This document shows positions 19,037 through 28,044 of a stretch of DNA of 64,000 nt, piece after piece. Every line of letters starts with the position of its first letter. Positions within the stretch are counted from its first letter, which is position 1. Origin of the DNA: Truepera radiovictrix DSM 17093 (GTDB taxonomy: Bacteria; Deinococcota; Deinococci; Deinococcales; Trueperaceae); assembly GCF_000092425.1 (NCBI RefSeq), contig NC_014221.1:3043001-3107000 (forward strand), given 5' to 3'. A model generated the notes under the pieces. The model saw only the letters and a list, made by a program, of their open reading frames with translations, had not been told where the DNA came from and did not search any database. The position numbers were made by a program, and so were the translations under genes.

Positions 19037-19048
19037 GAGCGGCAGCGC

Positions 19049-19282
19049 CTAGTCGTCGCGAAGTCGGCGGATCACGCTAGCAGGCGCCTCCTCGGGGGGT
19101 AGGGCGAGCGGCGGCTCCGCGTCGATGCGCCGCACGAGCTCCTCTAAACTCGGCGTCTCCGCCGCGATGGTGGCCTGCTCGAGCAAAAAGTCCGACAAGG
19201 TCATCCCCCGCTCCGCCGCCCGCATCTTGAGTTTGCGGTGCAGCGCTTCGGGGACGTTGCGGATCTGGATCATCTTGGACAT
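19049..19282 (-). CDS. vapB: Ribbon-helix-helix antitoxin (FitA/VapB-like)
   Basis: The 77-residue protein begins MIQIRNVPEALHRKLKMRAAERGMTLSDFLL, the RHH/Arc fold of FitA-like antitoxins, and has an acidic, Pro-rich C-terminal tail that would wrap the toxin. I chose the ATG at 19282, with GAAG upstream; the longer reading has no family match. It is probably autoregulated with VapC by binding its own promoter. Confidence 0.82.
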   Translation of the reverse strand: MSKMIQIRNVPEALHRKLKMRAAERGMTLSDFLLEQATIAAETPSLEELVRRIDAEPPLALPPEEAPASVIRRLRDD

Positions 19283-19411
19283 GCTCTTCACATTAGCACA
19301 TGCGGCTCGCATGCGATGTCCAACCCCCTCGACGGTGATCTTCCAGCCCGTGTCGTCGGAGATCCTCTCGCAGAGCGTTGCATCCGTCTCATCAAACGCT
19401 TAGGATGGTTT

Positions 19412-19978
19412 ATGTTGCTCTCTTTACTCTACCCGCCGACGCTGGACATCTTTTGGCTCGGCCTCTTTTCCAGCGCGGGCCCCTTTGTCGCGGTGCTGCT
19501 TGTCCTCTTCGGCCAGCATGTCGAGAGGGGGCGGGCCCTCTTGCTGGCCAAGTGGGTAGCGCTCGCCTACCTGGCACTGGCCTTCACGGCCCGCCTCCTC
19601 AACCTGCGGCATCTCCTTCAGGGCTTCGACCTCACCGACACCCCCGTCAGCTTGGTCATTCTCGGGGGGCTCTTCTGGGCGCTTCTCGCCGCACGTAGGC
19701 TGGCTGAAAGGCCACGAGACGCCGTCCGGCAGTTCGCGGTCGCCGCTGCCGCCATACTCTTGGTGGACATCCTACGCGAGCTCATCAACCTCGTCCCCCG
19801 CAGCAGCGTGGCGCGTAGCACCGACCCGTGGCCTATGGTGATGCTGCTTCTCCTCGCGCTGCTGACGCTCTTATGCGACCGCTTTAGCCGCCAGGGTCAC
19901 GCCACTATAGCGCCTTTGGTGCAACATCCCGAGGAGCAGGCACCCACCTCCACGCCAACCTCCGCCGCGCGGGGGTAA
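19412..19978 (+). CDS. Polytopic membrane protein, unknown
   Basis: About 188 residues with five hydrophobic segments and a hydrophilic, Pro/Thr-rich C-terminal tail. An upstream ATG at 19316 is also in frame, but codons between the two have low third-position GC and overlap the vapB promoter area, whereas 19412 has TAGGA 6 nt upstream. I recognise no family. Transcribed divergently from vapBC. Confidence 0.55.
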   Translation: MLLSLLYPPTLDIFWLGLFSSAGPFVAVLLVLFGQHVERGRALLLAKWVALAYLALAFTARLLNLRHLLQGFDLTDTPVSLVILGGLFWALLAARRLAERPRDAVRQFAVAAAAILLVDILRELINLVPRSSVARSTDPWPMVMLLLLALLTLLCDRFSRQGHATIAPLVQHPEEQAPTSTPTSAARG

Positions 19979-20031
19979 TTGGCGCAGCGCCCGCATCTGC
20001 CGTGCTCGAAAGCGGACGACATGCGAAGCCC

Positions 20032-20679
20032 TCAAGCGTCGGGCAGCGCGCGGCAGCCCTCACGGCTATCCAGGACGAGGACGCCTTTGGGCGTCTCTAG
20101 CTTCGCGCGTAGCAGAGGGTGCTCGGCCGCGACCACGGGTACGCCAATCTCAAGGGCGGTGTAGAGCCGCGAGAGCGCTTCGTGGTGGGGATGACCCACG
20201 GAGAACTCGAGCAACCTGCACCCTTTAGGCGCCGTCTGAGCGGGGTGGTGCGCACCCCCGAAACGCACGAAAAAGGGCAGTGAAGCGCCGAACGCGTGCC
20301 CCTTTACAAAGGCCGTCTGCCACGTTACAAGGGTGCCTTCAGGCGTTCGCCTCGAGCCGCGCGTCAGCGACACCGTCAGTCCGGCTGCGATCGCCAACCG
20401 TTCGACAAGGTTCAGGTCACCGCTCACCGCAAACGCAAAGAGCCTCGGGACGAACTCGGGCGGTGCCTCCTTAGGCAAAGCAGCCCCGCTCGGATGGGTG
20501 GGATGGGGGGCGATAAGCTCGAGGTACGCCCTTTCACCCAAGGACAGCAGGCTGTTGTGCGTCCCTCCAACGCTATGCGAGCCGCCACGGGCGGGGGCTA
20601 CGCCCGTCAGGTCAAAAAAGCGGCGCTCGCCCTCCTCTAAGCGCCACTCCTCCCAGAGCAGGTGGTCGAGCGCGTGCAC
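20032..20679 (-). CDS. Glyoxalase-like (VOC) domain protein
   Basis: The 215-residue protein begins ALDHLLW and contains GGTHNSLLSLGERAYLELIAP, the hallmark of the Glyoxalase_3-like VOC group: an N-terminal metal His, then NxLLxLG and a Glu. The second half ends with a KLETPKGVLVLDS strand pair. The reaction is unknown; homologues are annotated only by fold. GTG start with GGGGGCGC upstream, 21 nt after fabI. Confidence 0.75.
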   Translation of the reverse strand: MHALDHLLWEEWRLEEGERRFFDLTGVAPARGGSHSVGGTHNSLLSLGERAYLELIAPHPTHPSGAALPKEAPPEFVPRLFAFAVSGDLNLVERLAIAAGLTVSLTRGSRRTPEGTLVTWQTAFVKGHAFGASLPFFVRFGGAHHPAQTAPKGCRLLEFSVGHPHHEALSRLYTALEIGVPVVAAEHPLLRAKLETPKGVLVLDSREGCRALPDA

Positions 20680-20700
20680 GCGCCCCCAGTCCTGTACCCC

Positions 20701-21501
20701 CTACTCCTGCCCCGGCGCCTCTAAAAACATCCCCATCGCGTGGTAGCCCGCGTCCACGTAGATGGTCTCCCCCGTGACGCCGCCGCCCAAGTCGTCGGCT
20801 AGAAGCGCGAGCGCGAGCCCCGCGACCTCCTCCTGGGTGATGTTGCGCTTTAGCATCGAGAGCTTGCCGGCGACCTCGAACATACTGCTAAAACCCGAGA
20901 TGCTGCGCGCCGCGACCGTGCGCAGCGGCCCCGCGCTGATCGCGTTCACGCGCACCCCCTGCGGGCCCAGGTCGTAGGCCAAAAAGCGGACGCTGGCCTC
21001 CAAGGCCGCCTTGGCGACCCCCATCATGTTGTAGTGCGGCACCACGCGCTCGGCCGCGAGGTACGAGAGCGTGACGATGCTCCCCCCCCGTTGCATCAGG
21101 GGTTGCGCCCGCCGCGCGGCCGCCACGAGCGAGTACGCGGAGACGTCTAGGGCTGTCGTCCAGTCCTCGCGTGACACCTCGTAAAAGGGGCGCTCGAAGG
21201 TCGCGGGCGGCGCGAAGGCGACGGCGTGCACCAAGAAGTCGAGGGTACCGAACTCCCGCGACAGCGCCTCAAACACGGCGTCGAGTTCGGCGTCTCGGGT
21301 GACGTCGCACTGGAGCAAGAGGGGGTCTTGCAGCCCCGCGGTGAGCTTCTCGAGCGTGCCTTTTAGCCGCTCCCCCTGGTACGAGAAGGCGAGCCGCGCC
21401 CCCGCCCCGGCCAGCTTCTCGGCGATCGCCCAACCGATGGAGCGCTGATTGGTGACGCCGAAGACGACGCCCGTCTTACCGCTTACGTCGAGGGTGTACA
21501 T
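20701..21501 (-). CDS. fabI: Enoyl-[acyl-carrier-protein] reductase (NADH)
   Basis: The 266-residue short-chain dehydrogenase has the FabI N-terminus (KTGVVFGVTNQRSIGWAIA), SYQGERL, and the catalytic Tyr and Lys in PHYNMMGVAKAALE (Y-x6-K spacing). It performs the last reduction in each fatty-acid elongation cycle and is the triclosan target. No Shine-Dalgarno; the ATG is 6 nt after TAGCTT (21508-21513), suggesting a leaderless start. Confidence 0.95.
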   Translation of the reverse strand: MYTLDVSGKTGVVFGVTNQRSIGWAIAEKLAGAGARLAFSYQGERLKGTLEKLTAGLQDPLLLQCDVTRDAELDAVFEALSREFGTLDFLVHAVAFAPPATFERPFYEVSREDWTTALDVSAYSLVAAARRAQPLMQRGGSIVTLSYLAAERVVPHYNMMGVAKAALEASVRFLAYDLGPQGVRVNAISAGPLRTVAARSISGFSSMFEVAGKLSMLKRNITQEEVAGLALALLADDLGGGVTGETIYVDAGYHAMGMFLEAPGQE

Positions 21502-21524
21502 GGCGCTAAGCTACCACGCGCGCC

Positions 21525-22289
21525 CTACCCGGGCGGCGGGGTGAGCGGGCCGAGGAGCGCGTGAAGGCCCGAGACCGCGTCCTGGCGCAAGGAGAGCGTG
21601 GCGTAGGGGGTCAGGGGCGTCGGCTCGGGGTTGATCTCGACGACCACCGCGCCCCTCTGCGCGGCGAGGCGCCCCAAGCTGGCCGCCGGTTCGACCACCC
21701 CCGAGGTGCCGATGACGAGCGCCACCTCCGCGCGCGAAAAGGCCGCAGCGGCCGCTTCAAACGCCCGCTCGGGCAGATGTTCGCCGAACCACACCACGTT
21801 GGGCCGGGCGCGGCTGCCGCAGCGCGAGCAACAAGGTGGCAGCGCAAAGCCCGGGGCGAGCGCGTCCAGGTGTCCGCAGCGCTCGCAGCGGCTCTTGGTG
21901 AGGTTGCCGTGGAGCTCGAGCACGCGCCTTGAGCCCGAGCGCGCGTGCAACCCGTCGACGTTTTGCGTCACCAGGGTGAAGTCGGGAAGTTGCGCCTCGA
22001 GCCGCGCGAGGTGCAGGTGCGCGCCGTTCGGCGCGGCGGCAGCGGCCGCGTGAAAGCGCGCGGCGTACCACTCCCAGACGAGCAGCGGGTCGCGGGCGTA
22101 GGCCTGGGGGGTAGCGAGGTCTTCGGCGCGGTGCTCGCGCCAGAACCCGAGCGCCCCGCGAAAGGTCGGCAGCCCCGAGGCGGCGCTTACCCCCGCCCCC
22201 GTCAGCGCGGCGACGCGGCGCGCCCTAGCGAGGCGCGCGCGAACGGCGCCCAGCGCCGCCTCAGCGCCCCCTCCCACCGGCACCGACAC
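21525..22289 (-). CDS. SIR2-family NAD-dependent deacylase (class III)
   Basis: The 254-residue sirtuin contains GAGVSAASGLPTFRG, TQNVDGLH, the catalytic His in ELHGNL, and a CxxC...CxxC zinc module. The YAARF motif gives the Tyr and Arg used by class III sirtuins (CobB, SIRT5) to bind succinyl- or malonyl-lysine. The GTG start is 2 nt after the CBS-protein stop, so the two are co-transcribed. Confidence 0.93.
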   Translation of the reverse strand: MSVPVGGGAEAALGAVRARLARARRVAALTGAGVSAASGLPTFRGALGFWREHRAEDLATPQAYARDPLLVWEWYAARFHAAAAAAPNGAHLHLARLEAQLPDFTLVTQNVDGLHARSGSRRVLELHGNLTKSRCERCGHLDALAPGFALPPCCSRCGSRARPNVVWFGEHLPERAFEAAAAAFSRAEVALVIGTSGVVEPAASLGRLAAQRGAVVVEINPEPTPLTPYATLSLRQDAVSGLHALLGPLTPPPG

Positions 22290-22291
22290 CT

Positions 22292-23782
22292 TTAGACCTG
22301 GGTGCGCTCGCGCGGCCCCGGCTCGGCAGTGCCGGAGGTGGGGCTCGGCAGGGCGCCGCTCACGCCGAGCGCGTCGTGGAGCGAGGCGAGCACCGAGATC
22401 ACCCGGCGCTCGTCCGCCTCTTCGATGGTGAAGCTGCAGGTGCCGATGTCGAGCGTTTCGCCGGGTTGCGGGATGTGGCCGAAACGGGAGATGAGAAAGC
22501 CCGCCAGGGTGTCGTACTCCCCCCCCTCACCGAGGGTGAGCTTGAGCTCGGCGCCGACCTCCTCGAGGTGCGCCGAACCTTGAATGCGGAAGACGCCCTC
22601 GTCGAGCGGCACGATGGGGGCGGCCTCCTCCTGGTCGGTCTCGTCGTAGATTTCGCCGGTGATCTCCTCGATGATGTCCTCGAGGGTGACGATCCCGGCG
22701 GTACCGCCGAACTCGTCGACGACGATGGCGATGTGGTTTTTGCGGGCGCGCATGTCGCGCAGCAGGTTGAGGATAGAGAGCGTCTCGGGAACGTACTGCG
22801 CGGGCGTCATGAGGTCGGCGACGCGGGTCGTGTGGAGCGCCTCGCTGCGGCCTAAATAGGCCAAGAGGTCGCGGGCGTAGACGGTGCCGCGCACGTTGTC
22901 GATGGTCTCGCTGTAGACGGGCAGGCGGCTGTAGCCGTGTTTGGTCACGAGCTCTAAAAGCTCCTCCAAGGTGGCGTCTTCGGAGATCGCCACGACGTCG
23001 ACGCGCGGCGTCATGACCTCGCGCACGACGGTCTCCTCGAGGTCGATGATGCCGCGGATCATCTCCTGCTCATGGGCCTCGATGACCCCCGACTCCTCGG
23101 CGCTGCGGAGCATGAGGCGCAGCTCGTCTTCGGTAATCAGCGGGTTGGCGGTCGTCTCGAGGCGAAAGAGCCGCAGGATGAGGTTGGCGATAAAGGTGAA
23201 AAAGCGCCCGATGGGGTAGACGACGACCGAGAGGTAGTAGACCGGCCGGATGACGACGCGCGACAAGGGGACCGCGTTTTGCACCGCGAACGACTTCGGC
23301 GTGATCTCGCCGAAGATCAGCACGAGAAAGGTCATGAGGCCCGTGGCGTAGGCGAGCGCCAGGGACTCGCCGACCCCCAAGGGGGCGGCGAGGCGCAGCG
23401 TGATCTGCGTGACCAAAGCCGTCGCGGCGATGTTGACGAGGTTGTTGCCGATCAGCAAGGTGGTGATAAAGCGCGCGCGGTCGCGCTCCAAGAGCGCAAA
23501 CGCGCCCGTGGGGTCCTGGCCCTCTTCGCGCAGCTGGCGGATCTTCCAGTGCCCGACCGCCGTGAGCGCCGTTTCGGCGCCCGACATAAAGGCCGAGAGC
23601 GCAAAGAGCAGCACGAGCAGAAGGACCTGAGTGGGGGTCACGCCGCCCTCGGTCGGGGTCACGGGGGCGGCGAAGGCGACCGCCGAGCTAGCGGCGAGCC
23701 AGACGGCGGCTACGGGGGTCAGCAAAGGGGGGAGGAAGCGACTAGATCGGGGAGGGACGTCGTCTTGAGGATCCTCAGGCAT
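22292..23782 (-). CDS. CNNM/CBS-domain transporter-associated protein (CorC/HlyC type)
   Basis: The 496-residue protein has, in order, an N-terminal hydrophobic segment, a DUF21/CNNM membrane domain (SGAETALTAVG through EITPKSFAVQNA), two CBS domains (VMTPRVDVVAI and DLMTPAQYVPE), and a C-terminal CorC/HlyC domain. Members act in Mg/Co efflux or metal homeostasis; the haemolysin name is historical. ATG start without a clear ribosome site; TATGCT lies about 15 nt upstream. Confidence 0.92.
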   Translation of the reverse strand: MPEDPQDDVPPRSSRFLPPLLTPVAAVWLAASSAVAFAAPVTPTEGGVTPTQVLLLVLLFALSAFMSGAETALTAVGHWKIRQLREEGQDPTGAFALLERDRARFITTLLIGNNLVNIAATALVTQITLRLAAPLGVGESLALAYATGLMTFLVLIFGEITPKSFAVQNAVPLSRVVIRPVYYLSVVVYPIGRFFTFIANLILRLFRLETTANPLITEDELRLMLRSAEESGVIEAHEQEMIRGIIDLEETVVREVMTPRVDVVAISEDATLEELLELVTKHGYSRLPVYSETIDNVRGTVYARDLLAYLGRSEALHTTRVADLMTPAQYVPETLSILNLLRDMRARKNHIAIVVDEFGGTAGIVTLEDIIEEITGEIYDETDQEEAAPIVPLDEGVFRIQGSAHLEEVGAELKLTLGEGGEYDTLAGFLISRFGHIPQPGETLDIGTCSFTIEEADERRVISVLASLHDALGVSGALPSPTSGTAEPGPRERTQV

Positions 23783-23903
23783 CAGTAAGCGGAGTTTAGC
23801 ATAGTCACCCCTTGAAAGCGCCCGCGTCTACAACCGTGACGACTGGTTGCAACCCTCGGCGGCGCCCGAGAGGCAGCGGGGGCGCGTGGGGAGCTGCGCT
23901 GGG

Positions 23904-23909
23904 TATACT
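23904..23909 (+). promoter_or_regulatory. -10 box upstream of the deoxynucleoside kinase pair
   Basis: TATACT with a short leader that includes GGGAGG before the GTG at 23936. The -35 region is not recognisable. Confidence 0.45.
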
Positions 23910-23935
23910 CGGGGGCGTGTTGGGAGGAACGCCGC

Positions 23936-24565
23936 GTGTCGTTTATCGCCGTTGAAGGCCCCATCGGGGCGGGGAAGACGAGTTTGAGCCGGCTGCTCGC
24001 CGAGAGCTTGGGGGCGCAGCTGGTGCTCGAGGTGGTCGAAGAGAACCCCTTTTTGGCACCCTTTTACCGCGACCCCGAGCGCTACGCCTTTAGCGCCCAG
24101 ACCTTTTTTCTGCTGTCGCGCTTTAAGCAGGTGCAGGAGATGCGCCAGGGGTCGCTCTTTTTTACCCACACCGTCGCCGACTACCTCTTCGATAAGGACG
24201 TCATCTTCGCCTCGCTCAACCTGCGCGGCGACGAGTGGCGCCTCTACGAGGAGCTCTACACCCAGCTGCGCCCCAAGCTCCCCGAACCCGACCTCACCGT
24301 CTACCTGCGCGCCACCCCCGACCTGCTCTTAGAGCGCATCGCCAAACGCGCTCGCCCCTTCGAGCAGGACCTGGAGGCGGCTTACCTGCAGGCCTTGGGG
24401 GAGGCCTACGACCGCTACTTCGAGCGCTACGCGGGGCCCCTATGCGTCATTGAAGCGCGCGAGTACGACTTTGTCGAGAACGCCCGCGACCGCGAGCGGC
24501 TGCTGGGGCTGCTGCTGGGGCGCGCCCAGAGCGACCCTGAACGCGCGCAGCAAAGGGCCGTTTGA
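23936..24565 (+). CDS. Deoxynucleoside kinase (dGK-like)
   Basis: The 209-residue kinase has a P-loop GPIGAGKTSL, EVVEENPFLAPFYRDPERYAF, and VADYLFDKDVIFASLNL, the motif typical of the deoxyguanosine kinase branch of bacterial pairs, where the dCK/dAK branch has DRSIYED. The lid contains arginines (LERIAKRARPFEQ). It phosphorylates deoxynucleosides for salvage. The GTG start follows GGGAGG. It overlaps the second kinase gene. Confidence 0.9.
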   Translation: MSFIAVEGPIGAGKTSLSRLLAESLGAQLVLEVVEENPFLAPFYRDPERYAFSAQTFFLLSRFKQVQEMRQGSLFFTHTVADYLFDKDVIFASLNLRGDEWRLYEELYTQLRPKLPEPDLTVYLRATPDLLLERIAKRARPFEQDLEAAYLQALGEAYDRYFERYAGPLCVIEAREYDFVENARDRERLLGLLLGRAQSDPERAQQRAV

Positions 24566-25197
24566 TGTTCGTCGCGGTCGCCGGCAACATCGGCGCGGGC
24601 AAGTCGAGCCTGACGCGCCTGCTCGCCGAGCACTACGCGCTCGCGCCCATCTACGAGGCGGTGGACGAAAACCCCTACCTCGAGGACTTCTACCGCGACA
24701 TGCGCCGCTACGCTTTTCACTCGCAGATGTTTTTCCTCGCCAAACGCCTCGAGCAGCACGCGCGCCACGTCAACCCGGGCGACCGCGTGATCCAAGACCG
24801 CACCATCTACGAAGACGCCGCGGTGTTCGCGCAGAACCTCTTCGAGGAGGGCGTCTTGGGGGCGCGCGACTTTGGCGTCTACCGCGCGATGTACGAGGCC
24901 GCCACCCAGGTGCTGCGCCCGCCCGACCTGCTCATCTACTTGCGCGCGGAGCTGCCGACGTTGCGCCGCCACATCGCGCTGCGCGGCCGCCGCTTCGAGC
25001 TCGGCATCGAAGACGCCTACTTGGAGCGCCTGAGCGCGCTCTACGAGCGCTGGTTCGCGAGCTACACGCTCTCACCCAAGGTGGTGCTCGAGGTCGGCGC
25101 GCTCGACTTCGTCCACCGCGAACGCGACCTGCAGGCGGTGCTCGCGCGCCTCGCCCCCTGGCTGGCCGAACCGGTGCTGCCGCTAACGGCGCGTTGA
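24565..25197 (+). CDS. Deoxynucleoside kinase (dAK/dCK-like)
   Basis: The 210-residue kinase has P-loop GNIGAGKSSL, EAVDENPYLEDFYRD, and the DRTIYEDAAVFA motif of the deoxyadenosine/deoxycytidine kinase branch. The ATG shares one base with the stop of the first kinase, so they are translationally coupled. Together they resemble the dgk/dck pair of Bacillus and probably cover all purine and one pyrimidine deoxynucleoside. Confidence 0.9.
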   Translation: MFVAVAGNIGAGKSSLTRLLAEHYALAPIYEAVDENPYLEDFYRDMRRYAFHSQMFFLAKRLEQHARHVNPGDRVIQDRTIYEDAAVFAQNLFEEGVLGARDFGVYRAMYEAATQVLRPPDLLIYLRAELPTLRRHIALRGRRFELGIEDAYLERLSALYERWFASYTLSPKVVLEVGALDFVHRERDLQAVLARLAPWLAEPVLPLTAR

Positions 25198-25221
25198 CCT
25201 AAGACGCCTAGAAGGAGCCGC

Positions 25222-26736
25222 GTGAAACTCGCCCACCTCATCCGCGCCGCCCTCGGCCCCGACGCCACCTGGTCGCACCTCCCGCTGCCCGAGGTCGAGG
25301 TGCGCCGCATCGTCCAGGACACGCGGGAGCTCACGCCCAGCGACCCGGCTACCGAACCCTTCATCTTCGTCGCGCGGCGCGGCGCCGCCGTCGACGGGCA
25401 CCGCTTCGCCGCGCGCGCCGTCGCGCAGGGGGCCGTCGCGGTCGTCGGCGAGGCCACGCCGGAGGAGCAGGCGAGCTTCGCGTGGCGCCACGCGGCGCCC
25501 TACATCCAGGTCCCCGACGACCGCGCGGCCCTGGCCCAGCTCGCCGCCACCCTCTACGGGCACCCCTCCAGAGCGCTCTTTACCGTAGGCGTCACGGGCA
25601 CCGACGGCAAGACGACCACCGCCACGCTGCTGCACCACCTGCTGCAGGGGGACCGGCCGACGGGGCTGTTGTCGACCGCGGGGGTCCGGTTGGGGGAGGC
25701 GGAGGGGGGGCTCTTCGGGCACTTCACCACCCCCGAGGCGCCCGAGGTGCAGCGCACGCTCGCGGCGTTTGTCGCGCGCGGTCTGCGCGCCGCGGTGATC
25801 GAGTCGAGCTCGCACGGGTTCGCGCAGCGGCGGCTCGACGCCATCGACTACGACCTCGGCATCCTCACCAACCTCTCCCCCGAGCACCTCGACTTCCACG
25901 GCACCTTCGAGAACTACCGCGCGGCCAAAGCGCAGCTCATGGCGCGCGCCAGGACGAGCATCCTCAACGCCGACGACCCTAACTACGCGTACTTCGCGGC
26001 GCGCGCGCGGCGGATCATCACCTACGGGGTGGTGCGCGCCGCGACCTGGCGCGCCACCGAGGTGCGGGAGCTGCCGGGGGCGCTCGAGTGGCGCCTCACG
26101 CACGCCGGCCGCAGCTACCCCGCCCGCCTCCCCATGGTGGGGAGCTACAACGTCTACAACGCGCTCGCCGCGCTCGCCGCTGCCTGTGAAGCGGGGGTGC
26201 CCTTGGCGGGGGCGCTGGCGCGCCTCGCGACCTTTCCCGGCGTGCCGGGGCGGATGCAGGTGGTGCAAACGGCGCCCTTTGCGCTCGTGGTCGACTTCGC
26301 CCACACCCCCCCCGCCCTCGAGAAGGCCCTCGCGGCGCTCCGGCCGCAGGTTCGGGGCAAGCTGATCGTGGTCGTCGGCGCGGCGGGCGAACGCGACCCC
26401 GGCAAACGCGCACCCCTCGGCGCCGCCGCCGCGCGGGGCGCCGACCTCGCGGTCTTCACCGAGGAGGACGCGCGCTCGGAGGACCCAGAGGCGATCTTGG
26501 CGCAGCTGCGCGCGGGCGCTCAAGGGGCGGGGGGGCGCCTCGGGGAGACGTTCTGGCTCGAGCCCGACCGCCGCGCGGCCATCCGGCGGGCTGTGACGCT
26601 CGCCGAGGCGGGCGACCTCGTGCTCTTAGCGGGCAAGGGGCACGAACGGACGCTCGAGCGCCGCGACGAGACGCTCCCCTGGGACGAGGTCGCCGAGGCG
26701 CGGCGCGCGCTCGCGGAGCGGGGTCTAGGCCCCTAG
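25222..26736 (+). CDS. murE: UDP-N-acetylmuramoyl-tripeptide ligase (MurE)
   Basis: The 504-residue Mur ligase has the ATP site GVTGTDGKTTT, the NLSPEHLDFHGTFENYRAAKAQL block, and a C-terminal VVGAAGERDPGKR domain. It adds the third amino acid of the peptidoglycan stem. The usual specificity motif, DNPR for meso-diaminopimelate enzymes, reads EDAR here (residues 415-418), so the diamino acid may differ; ornithine is used in this phylum. The GTG start follows GAAGGAG. Confidence 0.92.
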   Translation: MKLAHLIRAALGPDATWSHLPLPEVEVRRIVQDTRELTPSDPATEPFIFVARRGAAVDGHRFAARAVAQGAVAVVGEATPEEQASFAWRHAAPYIQVPDDRAALAQLAATLYGHPSRALFTVGVTGTDGKTTTATLLHHLLQGDRPTGLLSTAGVRLGEAEGGLFGHFTTPEAPEVQRTLAAFVARGLRAAVIESSSHGFAQRRLDAIDYDLGILTNLSPEHLDFHGTFENYRAAKAQLMARARTSILNADDPNYAYFAARARRIITYGVVRAATWRATEVRELPGALEWRLTHAGRSYPARLPMVGSYNVYNALAALAAACEAGVPLAGALARLATFPGVPGRMQVVQTAPFALVVDFAHTPPALEKALAALRPQVRGKLIVVVGAAGERDPGKRAPLGAAAARGADLAVFTEEDARSEDPEAILAQLRAGAQGAGGRLGETFWLEPDRRAAIRRAVTLAEAGDLVLLAGKGHERTLERRDETLPWDEVAEARRALAERGLGP

Positions 26737-26800
26737 CCTGCGGGCCACACACCACCAGCCACACGCCACTCGCTACCAACCACCCGCCACGAGCCCGCCC

Positions 26801-28030
26801 CTATGGGGTCTCCGGCAAGGGGTTGGGTACGGCGCCCGCGGCCGCCGCCTCGTCGATGAGCGCGTCGCCCTCGGGGCCGTTGGGGATGGGGAGGTAGCGC
26901 TCGGGGAACTCCCAGATGACCAGCTCGGGTGGGGTGTCGCGGAGGGTGGCGGCGTCTAAAAAGGCGTGCATCGGCGGCAGCGGGCCGAGGCCCTCGTCGG
27001 CGACGTTGAGGACGTCCGCGCCGAGGGCCTCGCGCAGCGCCCCCGCGAAGTTCCAGCGCTCCCCCGCGCTGTACGAGGTGCCGACGAGCACCACGGGGAT
27101 CTCGGGGGTGTCGAAGAGCCCACCCTGCTCCCTTTCGCCGACCGCTTCGGTGGTGCGCGGCTCGAGCGTCTCCGGCGGCGGCCCGAGGTGCTGCAGGGGG
27201 CCGAGCGGGACAAAGGCCAGAAGGTCCCCCTCGAAGGGTTCGGGGGGGAGGGTGCGCGTCTCGTACGCGGCCCTAAAGAGCTCCGAGTCCTCCGGCAGCG
27301 CCGGGCGCAGCGCCGCGGCGAGCGCGCGCGCGGCGACCTGCGCGCCAAAAGGGGTCCAGTGCGTGTCGGTGCGTAAGAAGACGGGCGCCTCCGCCCTCGC
27401 CTCCAAGAGCGGCGTCAGGAGGTCGGGGGCGAGCACGCCGCGCGCTACGAGCGCCGAACGGAAGGCGTCGTAGCGCGCCGACACCTCCGCGGGTAAGCGG
27501 TAGCGCCCGAGTTTGTCGTCGTAGACGCGCGCCTTGGCGGGTACGAGCGCCAGAGCGAGCTCGGCGCCGTGCTCGGCGAGCGCCCCTTGCACCCGCACGA
27601 CCTCCTCCAGGGTAGCCGCGAGCCGCGCCGCCTCCTCCGGGTAGACGGCGAACTCCTCATCGGTAAAGAGCCAGTCGTCCTCGCCGATGAGCACCCCGGG
27701 GCGCCCCTCGCCCAGGAGGGTGTACTCGAGCACCCCCCAGGTGGTGATGGCGGCCTCCCGAAAGGGCAGCGCGGCGTCTAGGTCACGCTCAAAGCGCGCC
27801 GTGCGCTCGCCGCGCCGCCACGAACCGCTCTCGGGGAACCTCAGCGCTTCGGGGGTCAAAGCGACCGCCGCCGCCCCCAGGGCGACGCAGAGCAGGAAAA
27901 AGGCGCCCGGCAGCCACCGGAGCCCTTTGGGGAGGAGCGAGGCGTCGGTGCGCGGCTCCGCCTCGGCGCTCGCCGCGCTAGCCGGCGAGGGAGGCTCTTG
28001 GACGGCTTCCAGGGGGTGATAACGCTTCAT
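26801..28030 (-). CDS. AlgJ/AlgX-like SGNH O-acetyltransferase
   Basis: From the ATG at 28030 the product has 409 residues: a short cytoplasmic tail, one membrane anchor (about residues 39-60) and an extracytoplasmic SGNH-hydrolase-like domain. The family motifs are DTHWTPFGAQVAA (catalytic Asp and His) and the serine in VLVGTSYSAGERWNF. AlgJ and AlgX move acetyl groups to alginate; here the polymer is unknown. The longer reading to 28405 overlaps algI in another frame and is rejected. Last gene of the acetylation operon. Confidence 0.85.
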   Translation of the reverse strand: MKRYHPLEAVQEPPSPASAASAEAEPRTDASLLPKGLRWLPGAFFLLCVALGAAAVALTPEALRFPESGSWRRGERTARFERDLDAALPFREAAITTWGVLEYTLLGEGRPGVLIGEDDWLFTDEEFAVYPEEAARLAATLEEVVRVQGALAEHGAELALALVPAKARVYDDKLGRYRLPAEVSARYDAFRSALVARGVLAPDLLTPLLEARAEAPVFLRTDTHWTPFGAQVAARALAAALRPALPEDSELFRAAYETRTLPPEPFEGDLLAFVPLGPLQHLGPPPETLEPRTTEAVGEREQGGLFDTPEIPVVLVGTSYSAGERWNFAGALREALGADVLNVADEGLGPLPPMHAFLDAATLRDTPPELVIWEFPERYLPIPNGPEGDALIDEAAAAGAVPNPLPETP

Positions 28031-28044
28031 CGTGCGAGCAGCGC

